NCBI RefSeq assembly: GCF_000372465.1
Contig: NZ_AQUZ01000035.1
Location: 31,082-95,081 of the forward strand
DNA: 64,000 nucleotides
Reading direction: 5' to 3'
Origin: Kribbella catacumbae DSM 19601
GTDB taxonomy: Bacteria > Actinomycetota > Actinomycetes > Propionibacteriales > Kribbellaceae
A program made the position numbers and the translations under genes. Under the pieces are notes generated by a model. It made no database searches, was not told the origin of the DNA, and saw only the letters and a program-made list of their open reading frames with translations. This document shows positions 51,148 to 60,300 of the stretch, piece by piece; within the stretch, counting starts at the first letter, position 1, and each line of letters starts with the position of its first letter.

Positions 51148-52146
51148 GTGGCGATCGCTGTGTACGGCGCGGGCGGGATCGGCTGTTACGTCGGCGGGCG
51201 GCTGGCGGCCGGTGGCGCGGACGTCACCTTCATCGGGCGGCAGCGGCTCGCGGACGAGCTGGCCGAGCATGGGCTGCGGCTTACCGACTACCTCGGCGCC
51301 GACCTCGTAGTACCGGCTGTTCGGTACGAGACGACGCCGGGTGCGGCTGCTGAGGCTGACCTCGTACTGGTGACGGTCAAGTCGGCTGGGACGGCGACGG
51401 CCGCTGGCGAGCTCGCCGGGGTGCTCAAGCCCGGAGCCGTGGTGATCAGCTTTCAGAACGGCATCCGGAACGGCGAGTTGCTGCAGGAGCGGTTGCCGGA
51501 TCACACCGTGCTGACCGGGATGGTTCCGTTCAACGTACTCAACCGCGGCGGCGGCGCTTTCCACCAAGGGACCGAGGGTGGGCTCGACGTCCAGAAGGAT
51601 CCGGCCTTGCAGCCCTACGAGGAGGCCTTCGAGCGTGCTGGTCTCCCGCTGAAGCAGCATGACGAGATCCTCCCGGTCCAGTGGGCGAAACTGCTGCTCA
51701 ACCTCAACAACCCGGTCAACGCGCTGTCCGACCTGCCGCTGCGCGACGAACTGGCCCAGCGCGACTACCGCCGCTGCCTGGCCGCCGCACAGTCCGAAAC
51801 CCTTGACCTGCTGAAGGCGGCCGGGATCACGCCGGCTCAGCTCACGGCTTTGCCGGCCCATCGGATGCCGCCGGTACTGCGCTTGCCGGACTTCCTCTTC
51901 AAGCGACTCGCCAGCAAGATGCTCGCCATCGATCCGCTGGCCCGGTCATCGATGTGGGAAGACCTGCAAGCGGGCCGGCAGACCGAAATCGACCACCTGA
52001 ACGGCGAAGTCGTCCGGCTGGCCGAATCCCTCGGCCGCGAAGCTCCGGTCAACGCCAAACTGATCGCCCTGATCCGCACCGCCGAGTCAGGCCAAGCCAC
52101 AGCGGTCCCAGCCCCAACCCTCCTCAAGCTCCTGACGAGCCGTTAA
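51148..52146 (+). CDS. 2-dehydropantoate 2-reductase-like (ketopantoate reductase family)
   Basis: 332 residues. Rossmann NADP loop 'IAVYGAGGIGCYVGGRLAAGG', 'VLVTVKSAGT' and 'VISFQNGIRNGELL' are typical ApbA/PanE features. The C-terminal helical domain has the catalytic Lys in 'QWAKLLLNLNNPVNAL' and 'SSMWEDLQAGRQTEIDHLNGEVV'. It may reduce ketopantoate for CoA synthesis, but the family has many paralogues of other specificity and there are no pan genes nearby. GTG start; GAGGAG about 7 bases upstream. Convergent with idi, 3 bases between the stop codons. Confidence 0.88.
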   Translation: MAIAVYGAGGIGCYVGGRLAAGGADVTFIGRQRLADELAEHGLRLTDYLGADLVVPAVRYETTPGAAAEADLVLVTVKSAGTATAAGELAGVLKPGAVVISFQNGIRNGELLQERLPDHTVLTGMVPFNVLNRGGGAFHQGTEGGLDVQKDPALQPYEEAFERAGLPLKQHDEILPVQWAKLLLNLNNPVNALSDLPLRDELAQRDYRRCLAAAQSETLDLLKAAGITPAQLTALPAHRMPPVLRLPDFLFKRLASKMLAIDPLARSSMWEDLQAGRQTEIDHLNGEVVRLAESLGREAPVNAKLIALIRTAESGQATAVPAPTLLKLLTSR

Positions 52147-52149
52147 GGC

Positions 52150-52701
52150 CTAGCGCGCAGCGGCCGGAAGCGCGGCGGGATCAGCGATCGGCCACTCCGC
52201 CGGGAGCGGGCCGAGGGTGCTCAGCTCGCTCAGCTGCAATAGGCACCACGGCGACAATTCAGGCCGTACTGCGACGTCGCGCCACTCGACCCACTCGTAC
52301 GCCGCGACCTCGGCCGGGTTGGCGACCGGCTCCCCCTCGCAGACGACCCGGAACACCGGACACAGCTCGTTCTCGACGATGCCGTCGGGCATCTCCGCGC
52401 GGTACCGGAACGCCGGGAGCATCAGGTCCATCGCGGTCGGGACCAGCCCGAGCTCGTCGGAGAGCCTGCGACGTACGGCGGATTCGAGCGTCTCGCCCGG
52501 GAGTGGATGCCCACAGCAACTGTTGGTCCAGACCCCGGGCCAAGTGCGCTTACTGAACGCGCGCTGGGTCAGCAGCACCCGGCCGCGGTCGTCGAACACG
52601 TAGCTGGAGAACGCGAGATGCAACGGCGTCGCGGCGTGATGCACCGTCGCCTTGTCCTCGTAACCGATCGCCTGGCCGGCTTCGTCGACCAGAGTCACCA
52701 T
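52150..52701 (-). CDS. idi: Isopentenyl-diphosphate delta-isomerase, type I
   Basis: 183 residues. Nudix-fold IDI: 'LHLAFSSYVFDDRGRVLLTQRAFSKRTWPGVWTNSCCGHPLPGETLESAVRRRLSDELGL' holds the catalytic Cys ('TNSCCGHP') and metal ligands, and 'IVENELCPVFR' carries the catalytic Glu. Interconverts IPP and DMAPP for isoprenoid synthesis. ATG at 52701 has GGAG six bases upstream; an in-frame GTG at 52713 is an alternative. No other isoprenoid genes in the window. Confidence 0.93.
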   Translation of the reverse strand: MVTLVDEAGQAIGYEDKATVHHAATPLHLAFSSYVFDDRGRVLLTQRAFSKRTWPGVWTNSCCGHPLPGETLESAVRRRLSDELGLVPTAMDLMLPAFRYRAEMPDGIVENELCPVFRVVCEGEPVANPAEVAAYEWVEWRDVAVRPELSPWCLLQLSELSTLGPLPAEWPIADPAALPAAAR

Positions 52702-52767
52702 CTCTGTCTCCACCCGCTCAGCCTAACTCGCTGTCTGGATCCGGCCCGGGACTGTTAGCCTGGGCCC

Positions 52768-52827
52768 GTGATCAAGCGACTCGCGCAGTATCGACCGGCT
52801 CTGGGACGAGCCGGCCTGTTGCTGTAG
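52768..52827 (+). CDS. Putative 19-residue leader peptide of tyrS attenuator
   Basis: GTG-initiated frame 'MIKRLAQYRPALGRAGLLL' ending at TAG 52825-52827. A TTAGCC(T) box ending at 52761 is six bases before the GTG, so translation could be leaderless. It has a single Tyr codon, TAT at 52789-52791, a rare codon in DNA of this composition. It sits just before the first arm of a stem (52795-52801 with 52808-52814). It is followed by a factor-independent-looking terminator upstream of tyrS. Classical ribosome-mediated attenuation is the inference; translation is not shown. Confidence 0.5.
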   Translation: MIKRLAQYRPALGRAGLLL

Positions 52828-52849
52828 TTCGCTCCACCCCAGAGCCTCC

Positions 52850-52882
52850 GAGGCAGGAACCCGTCGTGGTTCCTGCCTCTTT
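52850..52882 (+). terminator. Attenuator hairpin upstream of tyrS
   Basis: Perfect 12-bp arms 52850-52861 (GAGGCAGGAACC) and 52868-52879 (GGTTCCTGCCTC), 6-nt loop, then TTT. No plus-strand gene precedes it that would need a terminator. An alternative pairing exists upstream: GGCTCTGGG (52797-52805) is complementary to CCCAGAGCC (52838-52846), exclusive with the stem 52795-52814. Confidence 0.75.
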
Positions 52883-52936
52883 CCGTTGCCGGAGGCGCTG
52901 AGTGCCTCTCGCAGTTGATTTTTCGAGAGGAATCCC

Positions 52937-54139
52937 ATGATCGAAGCACCAGCCGTGATCGAACGGCTGCGGAGGACGACCGACACCATCGTCGGCGAGA
53001 CCGCCCTGATCGAACGGCTCGCGGCAGGACGGCCGCTGCGGATCAAGTACGGCGTCGACTGCACCGCGCCCGACCTGCATCTGGGGCACGCCGTCAATCT
53101 GTGGATGATGCGGCAATTGCAGGATCTGGGCCACAAGGTGGTGTTCCTGCTCGGCGACCTGACCACGAGGATCGGCGATCCCACTGGCAAGTCCGAGACG
53201 CGGCCGACGCTCAGCCCTGCGCAGATCGAGGCGAACGCGGCCTCGTTCCTCGACCAGGTGTCGCTCGTCCTGCGGACCGAGCCCGAGGTTTTCGAGGTAC
53301 GCCGCAACTCGGAGTGGTTCGGCTCGATGGAGGTCGCGACGCTGCTCGGGTTGTTCAGCCAGGTCACGCACGCGCAACTGATGGCGCGCGACATGTTCCG
53401 TGAGCGGATCGCGGCCGGGCGGGAGATCGCGCTGCACGAGCTGATCTACCCGGTACTGCAGGGCTACGACAGTTTCGCGATGGACAGCGATCTGACCATC
53501 GTCGGGTCTGACCAGCTCTTCAACGAGCAACTCGGCCGGCATTTCCAGCAACGCCTCGGGTCACCGCCCCAGGCTCTCGTCATCACGACCATCACGCCGG
53601 GGATCGACGGCGGGCCCAAGCAGTCGAAGTCGCTGAACAACTACATCGCGCTGACCGACACCCCGAAGGACAAGTTCGGCAAGCTGATGAGCCTGCCCGA
53701 CACCTTGGTGCAGACCTACGCACACGTGTACACCGAACTCCCGCTGGACGTCGTCGCCGCCCTCGGCGAAGCCGCCGCGCAGGGCGGTCCGGCAGCCCGC
53801 GACGCCAAACTCAAACTCGCCGCCGCGGTCGTAACGCGCTACCACGGCGCGAACACGGCCAAGGCCGAGCGCGCGGGCTTCACCGAGCAGTTCACCCACC
53901 GCAATATTCCGGGTGACCTTCCGGAGATAGCGGTGCAGACTTCCAGTCCGACCATTCTCGAGTTGCTGCAAGCGGCGCGCCCTGAGCTGAGCAACTCCGA
54001 CCTCCGCCGGCTGATCCGTCAGGGAGCAGTCTCGATCGAGGATCAGAAGGTGCTCAGCCATGACCAACCCATCCCCCTCTCCGAGCCGGTCACCCTCCGC
54101 TCCGGCTCTCGCACCTTCCACCGGATCGTCCGCGCCTGA
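52937..54139 (+). CDS. tyrS: Tyrosyl-tRNA synthetase, TyrZ-like type
   Basis: 400 residues. Class I synthetase with the HIGH motif as 'APDLHLGHAVNLWMMRQL', tyrosine-site segment 'YPVLQGYDSFAMDSDLTIVGSDQLFN' and KMSKS motif as 'GPKQSKSLNN'; a C-terminal S4 RNA-binding domain includes 'ELSNSDLRRLIRQGAVSIEDQKVL'. The KxSKS form and HLGH context fit the TyrZ-like branch rather than the E. coli TyrS branch with KFGKT. ATG at 52937 with GAGAGGAA upstream. Preceded by a candidate leader-peptide attenuator. Confidence 0.93.
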   Translation: MIEAPAVIERLRRTTDTIVGETALIERLAAGRPLRIKYGVDCTAPDLHLGHAVNLWMMRQLQDLGHKVVFLLGDLTTRIGDPTGKSETRPTLSPAQIEANAASFLDQVSLVLRTEPEVFEVRRNSEWFGSMEVATLLGLFSQVTHAQLMARDMFRERIAAGREIALHELIYPVLQGYDSFAMDSDLTIVGSDQLFNEQLGRHFQQRLGSPPQALVITTITPGIDGGPKQSKSLNNYIALTDTPKDKFGKLMSLPDTLVQTYAHVYTELPLDVVAALGEAAAQGGPAARDAKLKLAAAVVTRYHGANTAKAERAGFTEQFTHRNIPGDLPEIAVQTSSPTILELLQAARPELSNSDLRRLIRQGAVSIEDQKVLSHDQPIPLSEPVTLRSGSRTFHRIVRA

Positions 54140-54161
54140 GACGAAGACCGTCGAAGCGCTG

Positions 54162-54764
54162 GTGAGCGTCGGCGACCGGTACGCCGGACAGCTGCCGCCC
54201 TTCGAAGCGGACCGGCCTTGGTGGTCGGAGGTCGAAGCGACGACCAGGCATCTCGACGACGTGCTCGGCGTGCCCACCTTCGTACTGCGCCTCGTGCACG
54301 CCGACAACGCGGAACTCGGTCGTGGCGGCCGGGTCGTCTTCCACGTCCAGGCCGCCACCGGACCTCGCCCAGGCGTGCTCGACCCGACGCCGCGTCCCGA
54401 CTGGCCGGACATCATCAAGCCGCATCCGCTGCGGTCGACGTGGGCCGAGGTCGACGGTCCGCAGCGGCTGGTCGACTGGGCAACCGGCATCGTCGGGCCG
54501 GCCAGGCCCACGCAGTACAAGACCTGGAACCTCTCTTGTCTGATCCACCTGCCGGCAGCCGGCGCCTGGGCCAAGGCGACCAGTGAGAAGCGAGAACTCG
54601 CGATCCGGGAGCGGCCACTATGTCCCGACCGACAGGACATAGTCGCCGCGCAGCCCGCCCGCCACGCTCACGAAGGTGGCAGGAAGGGTGCGTTTGGGCG
54701 ACTATGTCCTGTCGATCGGGACAGCCTCACCGCCATCGACAGTCAGCCGCCTGCTGGCGGATAA
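54162..54764 (+). pseudogene. Aminoglycoside phosphotransferase-like N-terminal fragment, ended by a repeat element
   Basis: The first ~145 codons resemble the N-terminal region of an actinobacterial APH-family protein ('VPTFVLRLVHADNAELGRGGRVVFHVQ', 'WPDIIKPHPLRSTWAEVDGPQRLVDWA', 'ARPTQYKTWNLSCLIHLPAAGAWAKATS'). At about 54600 homology stops, and the frame continues through the palindromic element 54618-54723 ('CPDRQDIVAAQPARHAHEGGRKGAFGRLCPVDRD') to a stop at 54762-54764. The catalytic HGD and DxD motifs of the kinase are absent from the window. An ATG-initiated longer frame starts within tyrS at 54060. Probably inactive. Confidence 0.7.
54618..54723. repeat. Palindromic dispersed repeat, family B, copy 2
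   Basis: Inverted relative to copy 1 at 46937-47038. Ends CTATGTCCCGACCGACAGGA and TCCTGTCGATCGGGACA are the terminal inverted repeats; the interior GCAGCCCGCC.GCCACGCTCAC is shared with the reverse complement of copy 1. It replaces the rest of the APH-like gene. Confidence 0.9.
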
Positions 54765-54856
54765 CCTGCTAGCCGACCCCGGCAACACCGCGAATGAGTC
54801 CCACTCGTCGTCGAAACGATCGCGGATCAGGCTTTGGTCTGGCAGGGTGGCTGGGG

Positions 54857-55561
54857 ATGGAATCGATCGTGAAGGCCTGTCTCAACGGCGACCGCTCGCG
54901 CGCCGACCACCCCGGAGTACCGGTGACTCCGGCGGAACTGGCGCAGGCCGCGTCCGACGCGGTTCTGGCTGGGGCTGACGCGGTGCACTTCCATCCACGC
55001 GGGGCGGATGAGCGCGAGAGCTTGCAGTGGTCGGATGTGGAGCCGGCGGTGGCCGCGGTTCGGGAGCGGTGTCCTGGGCTGGCGGTCGGGGTGTCCACGC
55101 GGCAAGAGATCGAGCCGGACATGGACAAGCGGCTGGCTCTGATCGGCGAGTGGACCGGGCCGGACTTCGCCAGCGTCAACTGGCATGAGGAAGGCGCCGA
55201 ACGGGTCGCGGACCTGCTGGTCGAGCGCGGGATCGGGATCGAAGCCGGGCTCTTCACCCCTTCGGCCGCGCAGCAGTTCCTGGCCTGGCAAGGGCCGGTG
55301 GTGCGCGTTCTGGTGGAAGCGCTGCCGGGGATCTCGCCTGGTGCAGACGGTGTCGCGGCGGCGCGGGCGATCCTCGCCGTGCTGCCGGCTGGCTATGAAG
55401 TGGTGGTTCATGGCGAGAACGATTGGGCCTGGCCGGTGCTGGAGTGGGCGCGGGCGCAGGGGTATGGCTTGCGGGCTGGTTTTGAGGACATGCTGACCGG
55501 GCCGCGTGGTGAGAGCGTCACTGACAACGGGCAACTGGTTGCGTATTTGAGGGGGAAGTGA
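54857..55561 (+). CDS. BKACE-like (DUF849) 3-keto acid cleavage protein
   Basis: 234 residues. TIM-barrel features of the beta-keto acid cleavage family: 'VKACLNGDRSRADHPGVPVTPAELAQAASDAVLAGADAVHFHPRGADERESLQ' (N-terminal metal/substrate region with H-F-H-P-R) and 'GISPGADGVAAARAILAVL'. Shorter than canonical BKACE (~270-310 residues), so it belongs to a short subgroup. Expected to split a 3-keto acid with acetyl-CoA, substrate unknown. Its stop overlaps the next gene's start by one base. Confidence 0.82.
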   Translation: MESIVKACLNGDRSRADHPGVPVTPAELAQAASDAVLAGADAVHFHPRGADERESLQWSDVEPAVAAVRERCPGLAVGVSTRQEIEPDMDKRLALIGEWTGPDFASVNWHEEGAERVADLLVERGIGIEAGLFTPSAAQQFLAWQGPVVRVLVEALPGISPGADGVAAARAILAVLPAGYEVVVHGENDWAWPVLEWARAQGYGLRAGFEDMLTGPRGESVTDNGQLVAYLRGK

Positions 55562-56388
55562 TGGCGGTTCTGGTGACCGGTGCGACGGGGAACGCGGGCG
55601 GAGCGGTCGTGCGGGCGCTGGCTGCGAAAGGGGTGCCGGCGAAGGCGTTGGTGCGTAAGCCGGTCGAGCTGCCTGCTGGGGTTGAGGCGGTGCTGGGTGA
55701 TCTCAATCAGCCGGATACGTTTGCCGATGCGCTCGCCGGGGTCAGCGGGGTTTTCCTGCTCAGCGGGTACGACCGGATGGAAGAGCTGCTCGCGAACGCG
55801 GTGCAGGCCGGCGTACGGCGGGCTGTGCTGTTGTCGAGTAGTTCGGTGATCGGCACGGAGACGGGCAATGCGATCGCGCAGTACCACGGTGCTGCCGAGG
55901 CCGCCGTCCAGGAGTCTGGGCTGGAGTGGACGTTCCTGCGACCGAACTCGTTCATGTCGAACACGCTTCGTTGGCTCGATCAGCTCAAAGCGGGCGACGT
56001 GGTACGGCTGCAGTTCCCCGAGGTGCCGATCTCGACGATCCACCCGGACGACATCGCCGACGTGGCGGTGGCTGCGCTGACCGAGGACGGGCACGCGCGG
56101 ACGGCGTACAGGCTGAGCGGTCCGGTGGCGCTGCGGCCGGCGGAGCAGCTGGCGATCGTCGCCGAGGCGATCGGGCGTCCGTTGCAGGCTTATGAGATGA
56201 GCCGGACAGAGACGCATGACGACCTGTTCGGGTCGATGCCGGCGCAGTACGCGGAGGCGATCGAGGCGTTCTTCGGCGACGGAATCATCGACGAGACGAC
56301 CGTCACGGACACCGTCGAGAAGGTCAGCGGGCACCCGGCGCGGACACTCCAGCAGTGGGCCCGGGAGAACGCCGCGCTGTTCGGCTAG
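55561..56388 (+). CDS. NmrA/atypical SDR NAD(P)-binding protein
   Basis: 275 residues. N-terminal 'VLVTGATGNAGGAVVRALAAKGVPAKALVRKP' is the NAD(P) loop of NmrA/azoreductase-type atypical SDRs; 'LSSSSVIG', 'GLEWTFLRPNSFMSNTLRW' and 'ISTIHPDDIADVAVAAL' follow in the family order. Oxidoreductase or redox-sensing role, substrate unknown. Probably co-transcribed with the BKACE-like gene (ATG shares one base with the preceding TGA). Confidence 0.88.
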   Translation: MAVLVTGATGNAGGAVVRALAAKGVPAKALVRKPVELPAGVEAVLGDLNQPDTFADALAGVSGVFLLSGYDRMEELLANAVQAGVRRAVLLSSSSVIGTETGNAIAQYHGAAEAAVQESGLEWTFLRPNSFMSNTLRWLDQLKAGDVVRLQFPEVPISTIHPDDIADVAVAALTEDGHARTAYRLSGPVALRPAEQLAIVAEAIGRPLQAYEMSRTETHDDLFGSMPAQYAEAIEAFFGDGIIDETTVTDTVEKVSGHPARTLQQWARENAALFG

Positions 56389-56392
56389 TGTC

Positions 56393-56614
56393 CTAGGCGT
56401 CTACGCGGTCGAGGGAGCCGACGGTTACCTCGTGGCCGAGGTTGACGACCAGGGCGAGTGCGACCCCGGTGCAGCGGTGGCACCAGCGCACCTCGTGATT
56501 GGGCCAGCGGGCGACGACATCCGCGTCATGGCCGTGGCATTCGGCGCAGTCGTCTCTGGCGTGCGGATAGTGCGAAGCGGAGCTCTCGGCACCCAGTTTC
56601 GCCGGCTTCGTCAT
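56393..56614 (-). CDS. Small putative zinc-ribbon protein
   Basis: 73 residues with two Cys pairs, 'DDCAECHGHDADVV' and 'VRWCHRCTGVALAL', spaced like a zinc ribbon, plus His residues near the first pair. No family recognised. It converges with the NmrA-like gene, stop codons 4 bases apart. Upstream ribosome site weak (TTAGG). Could be a spurious frame, but the symmetric Cys pairs argue for a real gene. Confidence 0.5.
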   Translation of the reverse strand: MTKPAKLGAESSASHYPHARDDCAECHGHDADVVARWPNHEVRWCHRCTGVALALVVNLGHEVTVGSLDRVDA

Positions 56615-56787
56615 GACCTAAGCGTGCTCTGCTTCTGGCTGAGCACGCAATTGGTCGTGGGGAGGAATCCAGGGATCGACCGCCGGTCTCGCGGACAGTG
56701 ATCAGACGGCTACTTTTTGCTAGGGATTTGCCGCAGTGTCACTGAACGTTTCCGGACCTGGAAGATCGGGCTGCGGTACGTCGATGC

Positions 56788-57330
56788 TCACCCGCCCTGA
56801 TCGTGACTGAGGGCGGCGACGTACTCCGTTCCGGTGCAGGTGGTGCCGAACTTCGGGAAGACGTAGGAGACGGCGAACTCGTGGGCCGCGCCGTCCAGGC
56901 CGGTCATCGCGTCGGTGACGTAGACCGTGTCGTAGCCGTGCTCGTCGGCGGCGCGGCCGGTGGACTCGACGCCGAAGTTCGTCGCGATGCCGCCGAGGAC
57001 GACGGTCTTGATGCCGCGTGCCTCCAGGATCTCGTGCAGGCCGGTCTGGTGGAACGCGCCGATCGTGCGCTTGACGATCTCCACGTCACCCGGCTGCCGG
57101 TCGAGCTCTGGCGCGAACCCACTGCCCTCGGGCTGGACGTCGACGCCCGGGCGTTCGACCCGGACGTTGACGACCAGCCCACCCACCGACCGGGTGGCCT
57201 TGGCCAGCGCGACGCAGCGCTCCAGCACCTTCGCCCCGGACAGCGGCGCCGTTTCGAGCGCGATGATCCGGGGCATCAGGTCGATCAGCACCAACGCCGT
57301 CGTACGAGGCGCCAAGGTAGGTGTGGTCAC
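56788..57330 (-). CDS. Isochorismatase-family hydrolase with Gly at the nucleophile position
   Basis: 180 residues from a GTG at 57330. Isochorismatase fold: catalytic Asp in 'TTALVLIDLMPRIIA', Lys in 'EIVKRTIGAFHQTGL', and 'VVLGGIATNFGVESTGRAADEHGYDTVYVTDAM'. In cysteine hydrolases of this fold the last motif is T-N-x-C-V; here it is T-N-F-G-V, so the nucleophile Cys is absent, as in isochorismatases proper and the YecD-like subgroup. Function therefore open. It starts 11 bases after the stop of the giant GH172 gene upstream, so it may be its operon partner. Confidence 0.85.
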   Translation of the reverse strand: MTTPTLAPRTTALVLIDLMPRIIALETAPLSGAKVLERCVALAKATRSVGGLVVNVRVERPGVDVQPEGSGFAPELDRQPGDVEIVKRTIGAFHQTGLHEILEARGIKTVVLGGIATNFGVESTGRAADEHGYDTVYVTDAMTGLDGAAHEFAVSYVFPKFGTTCTGTEYVAALSHDQGG

Positions 57331-57341
57331 ATTTTCTGACT

Positions 57342-60300
57342 CTAGTTCAACGTGCCTGCCAGAGTCTCGGCGAAGGTAGTGTCCTTCTCGGTGGCGGAGA
57401 AGCCGAAGCGCCAGGTGCCGCCGTCGTACGAGCCGGGTGACCAAGCGCGACCGCCCGGTTGCCAGAGTGGCTGCCAGGCGACAGCGCTGTTCTGCGGGTC
57501 GTACCAGTGGTTGTCCGCCGCCCAGGCCGAGCCCTGCTTGTACGCCGTCACCACGCTCAGGCCGGGGCTGGTTGCCATCGACCACTTCGGCAGCCCGGGA
57601 TAGTCACCGTTGCGACCGAAGCCGCCCGGATCGCCCTGGTCGGCGAGCGCGGAGTCGACGTTGAAGGAGACCTCCCACAGTGTCGCGCTAGGCGCCTCGT
57701 TGACGTTCCAGCGCAGACTCGTGTCGAAGGTCTTCGACCCGAAGTCGAAGGTCCAATCGGCGGTGATCGGCTCGTCACCGAGCGGAATACCCTTCATCCG
57801 CAGCTTCCCGTCCGCATCCTCGACCTCCGCCGCCGCCCCGGTGAGATCGGTCGCGCCGAAGTTGCCCACGCCGAGATAGGGCGCGGTCGCCCGTGACGAC
57901 GAGTCCAGCGCAGGCTTGTACTGCGCCTGGCCCGACGCGTCGACCTCCAGCGCCGTCAACACGGCTCGCGGAGTCGTCTGCACGGTGGCCCGGTAGTACT
58001 TCGTACTGACCACCGTCCCCTTGGTGGTCTGCATTTTGTTGAAGTCGAGCGGCGCGATGAACAACCCGCCCTTGCCCCAGCCCGCGCCGGTGACGTACCA
58101 GTTGGTGCCGTCCTGCACGACCTCCGCCGCATGAGCCGGGATCGTGCCGGCCAACTGGTCGATCGTGAAGTTCAGCGGATCCTTGCTCTTGTAGACCTTG
58201 GTCGACTCGTACCCGCCGTCGCAGCAGACGAACAGATACCAGTCCGTGCCGCGCTGGACCACGAACGGCGACTCGGTCGGCCCGCCGAACGTCCCCGTCT
58301 GCGGATGCTTGAACGCTGTCTTCCGCTCGCTCCAGTGCTTCAGGTCAGCACTGGTGCGGTAGGCAACGATGTGGTTGCCGCCACTCGGCGTCGAGTTGGC
58401 GGTGTAGTACATCACCCACTGCTCGCCGACCTTGTGCACCATCGGATCGCGCCCGTCGAAGCCGTCCGTGAACAGCGGGTTCGCCGCATCCCTGGTCCAG
58501 TTCGCGAGATCCGTCGAGGTCGCCAACGACATCCGGTACGCCGTATGGTCGGCCGTCCCACCCGCGTAGAACATGTAGTAGACGCCTTGGTCGTAGATCA
58601 CATGCGGAGCCCAGATGTGGCTCTCACCCGCGGCCGGGTCGGCCACCAACGCGGGCGGCTGCTTGGTCCACGGACCGTTCGGCGAAGGCGCGGTGGCATG
58701 CCCGAAGCTCTTCTCGTCGAGCGGGTTGGCCGGCTCGGCGTGAGTGATCGCGTAGACATGCCAGGTGCCGGTCTTCCGGTCCTGGATCAGCGTGTGGTCG
58801 TTGTAGTACCACGGGCTGGACTCCCCGACGCTCGGGTCGTAGACCTTCACGAACTTGCCTGCGGCCACTACCTCGTCGACCTTCGTGAAGGGCTCGCTCT
58901 TGATCTGCTCCAACTCTAACTCCAGGTAGTCGAGGCCGGCCAGATCGCCGGTGGCGGCAGCATTCTTGCCTGTCAGCGCGATGGTCAGCTGATGCTTGCC
59001 CGCAGCAAGAGTTCTCCTGCCGAGGTCAACCTTCTGTGTCGTCACTCCGGACGGGACATAGCCGTCGAAGGACGCCGCTTTGGTTCCGTCGATGCTGACG
59101 TCGACGATCCCGTAGTCGACGGCCTTGGTCAGCGCCGCCGACAAGTTGTAGTTGCCATTGGCTGGGACCGTGAACGACAGGACGGCGTTGTCACCCGCCT
59201 TCGCGCCGTGGATCCAGAGTTGCGTCCCTCCCGACCAGCTGACCCCGCAGCAGTTGCCCTGCGGATCCACCGGCACTGTCGCCGAGACGACCGGCAGCAG
59301 GGACTCACCCTCGATCTTTACGGTGGTGCCCGACGTGGCTTGCTTGGAGGTCGATTTGCTTCCCTCGTGCCCGGCCAGGTCGACGGCCGAGACGCGGTAG
59401 GTCCACGTCTCATTCAGGCCGAGATCCTTGTGCAGGAACCCAGGCGTGCTGCTCGAACCGATCAGCTTCTCCGCGGCGCCCGCCTTCGCGCCGAACACGT
59501 TGTACTTCGCGATGCCGCTGTCGTCCGAGGTCTCGGACCAGCTGAGCGCGATCGCGTTGTCGGTGCGACCCGCGGCGGTGAGGTTCTGCACCGGACCGGG
59601 CGCAGTGCGGTCGGCGTACGGGATGACTGAGGACTGGACGACATAGCCGGCCGCTGTCCAGGGTGTCGCGCCGGCTGGCCTGAGTTCGATCGTGAGTTTG
59701 GTGCGACCGAGAGTGCTTGCTGCGGGCAACTGGTAGTTGTCGTCCAGCCAGCGCTGGCGGTCGTTGCCGAGGGCCTGCAACCAGGTACCGGCTTCCTTGC
59801 CGTCGACAAACACCTTGGCCGATTGCCCAGCCAGGTTCTGGTCGCTGGTACGACGCAGCGTCACGCCACGGTTGACCGGATCGACCTTCGCGGTGAAGCG
59901 GATCGGCGCCGTACCGGAGCGGACCTGGTCGGTCAGCGCGGTGTCGTCGTGATCGCCTTCGTAGACGCTGGTCAGGTCGGCCTGGGTGGCCGCGCCGTCG
60001 GCATACTGATGCTGCGAGCGGCTTTCCGCCGAGCCGGTGTCGATCCGGTCGGTCTCGCGAGCGCCGAACTTCGCAGCGGAGTACAGGTAGGCCGTCGAGC
60101 CGTAGATCGCCGGGTGATCGTTCTGCTGGCCGTGCTCGATGCCGAAGGCCAGCTGGTTCTGGAAGCCGATCGAGTCGGTGATGTGCAAGCGGAACGCGCT
60201 GTCGCACTCCACCTTGCACTCGCCGGCCTGGACCTCGTGGCCCGAGTTGCCATGGAAGGGCGTGGAATACGTGCCCTGGTTGAAGTACCAGCCGGACTCG

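Noticed and set aside
52768..52936. T-box riboswitch before tyrS.
   Set aside because: The conserved T-box sequence and specifier-loop architecture are not seen; the leader has an open reading frame with a Tyr codon instead.
54060..54161. ATG start for the APH-like fragment inside tyrS.
   Set aside because: The residues encoded there are Ser/Pro-rich antisense-frame products of tyrS codons; homology begins only after ~54160.
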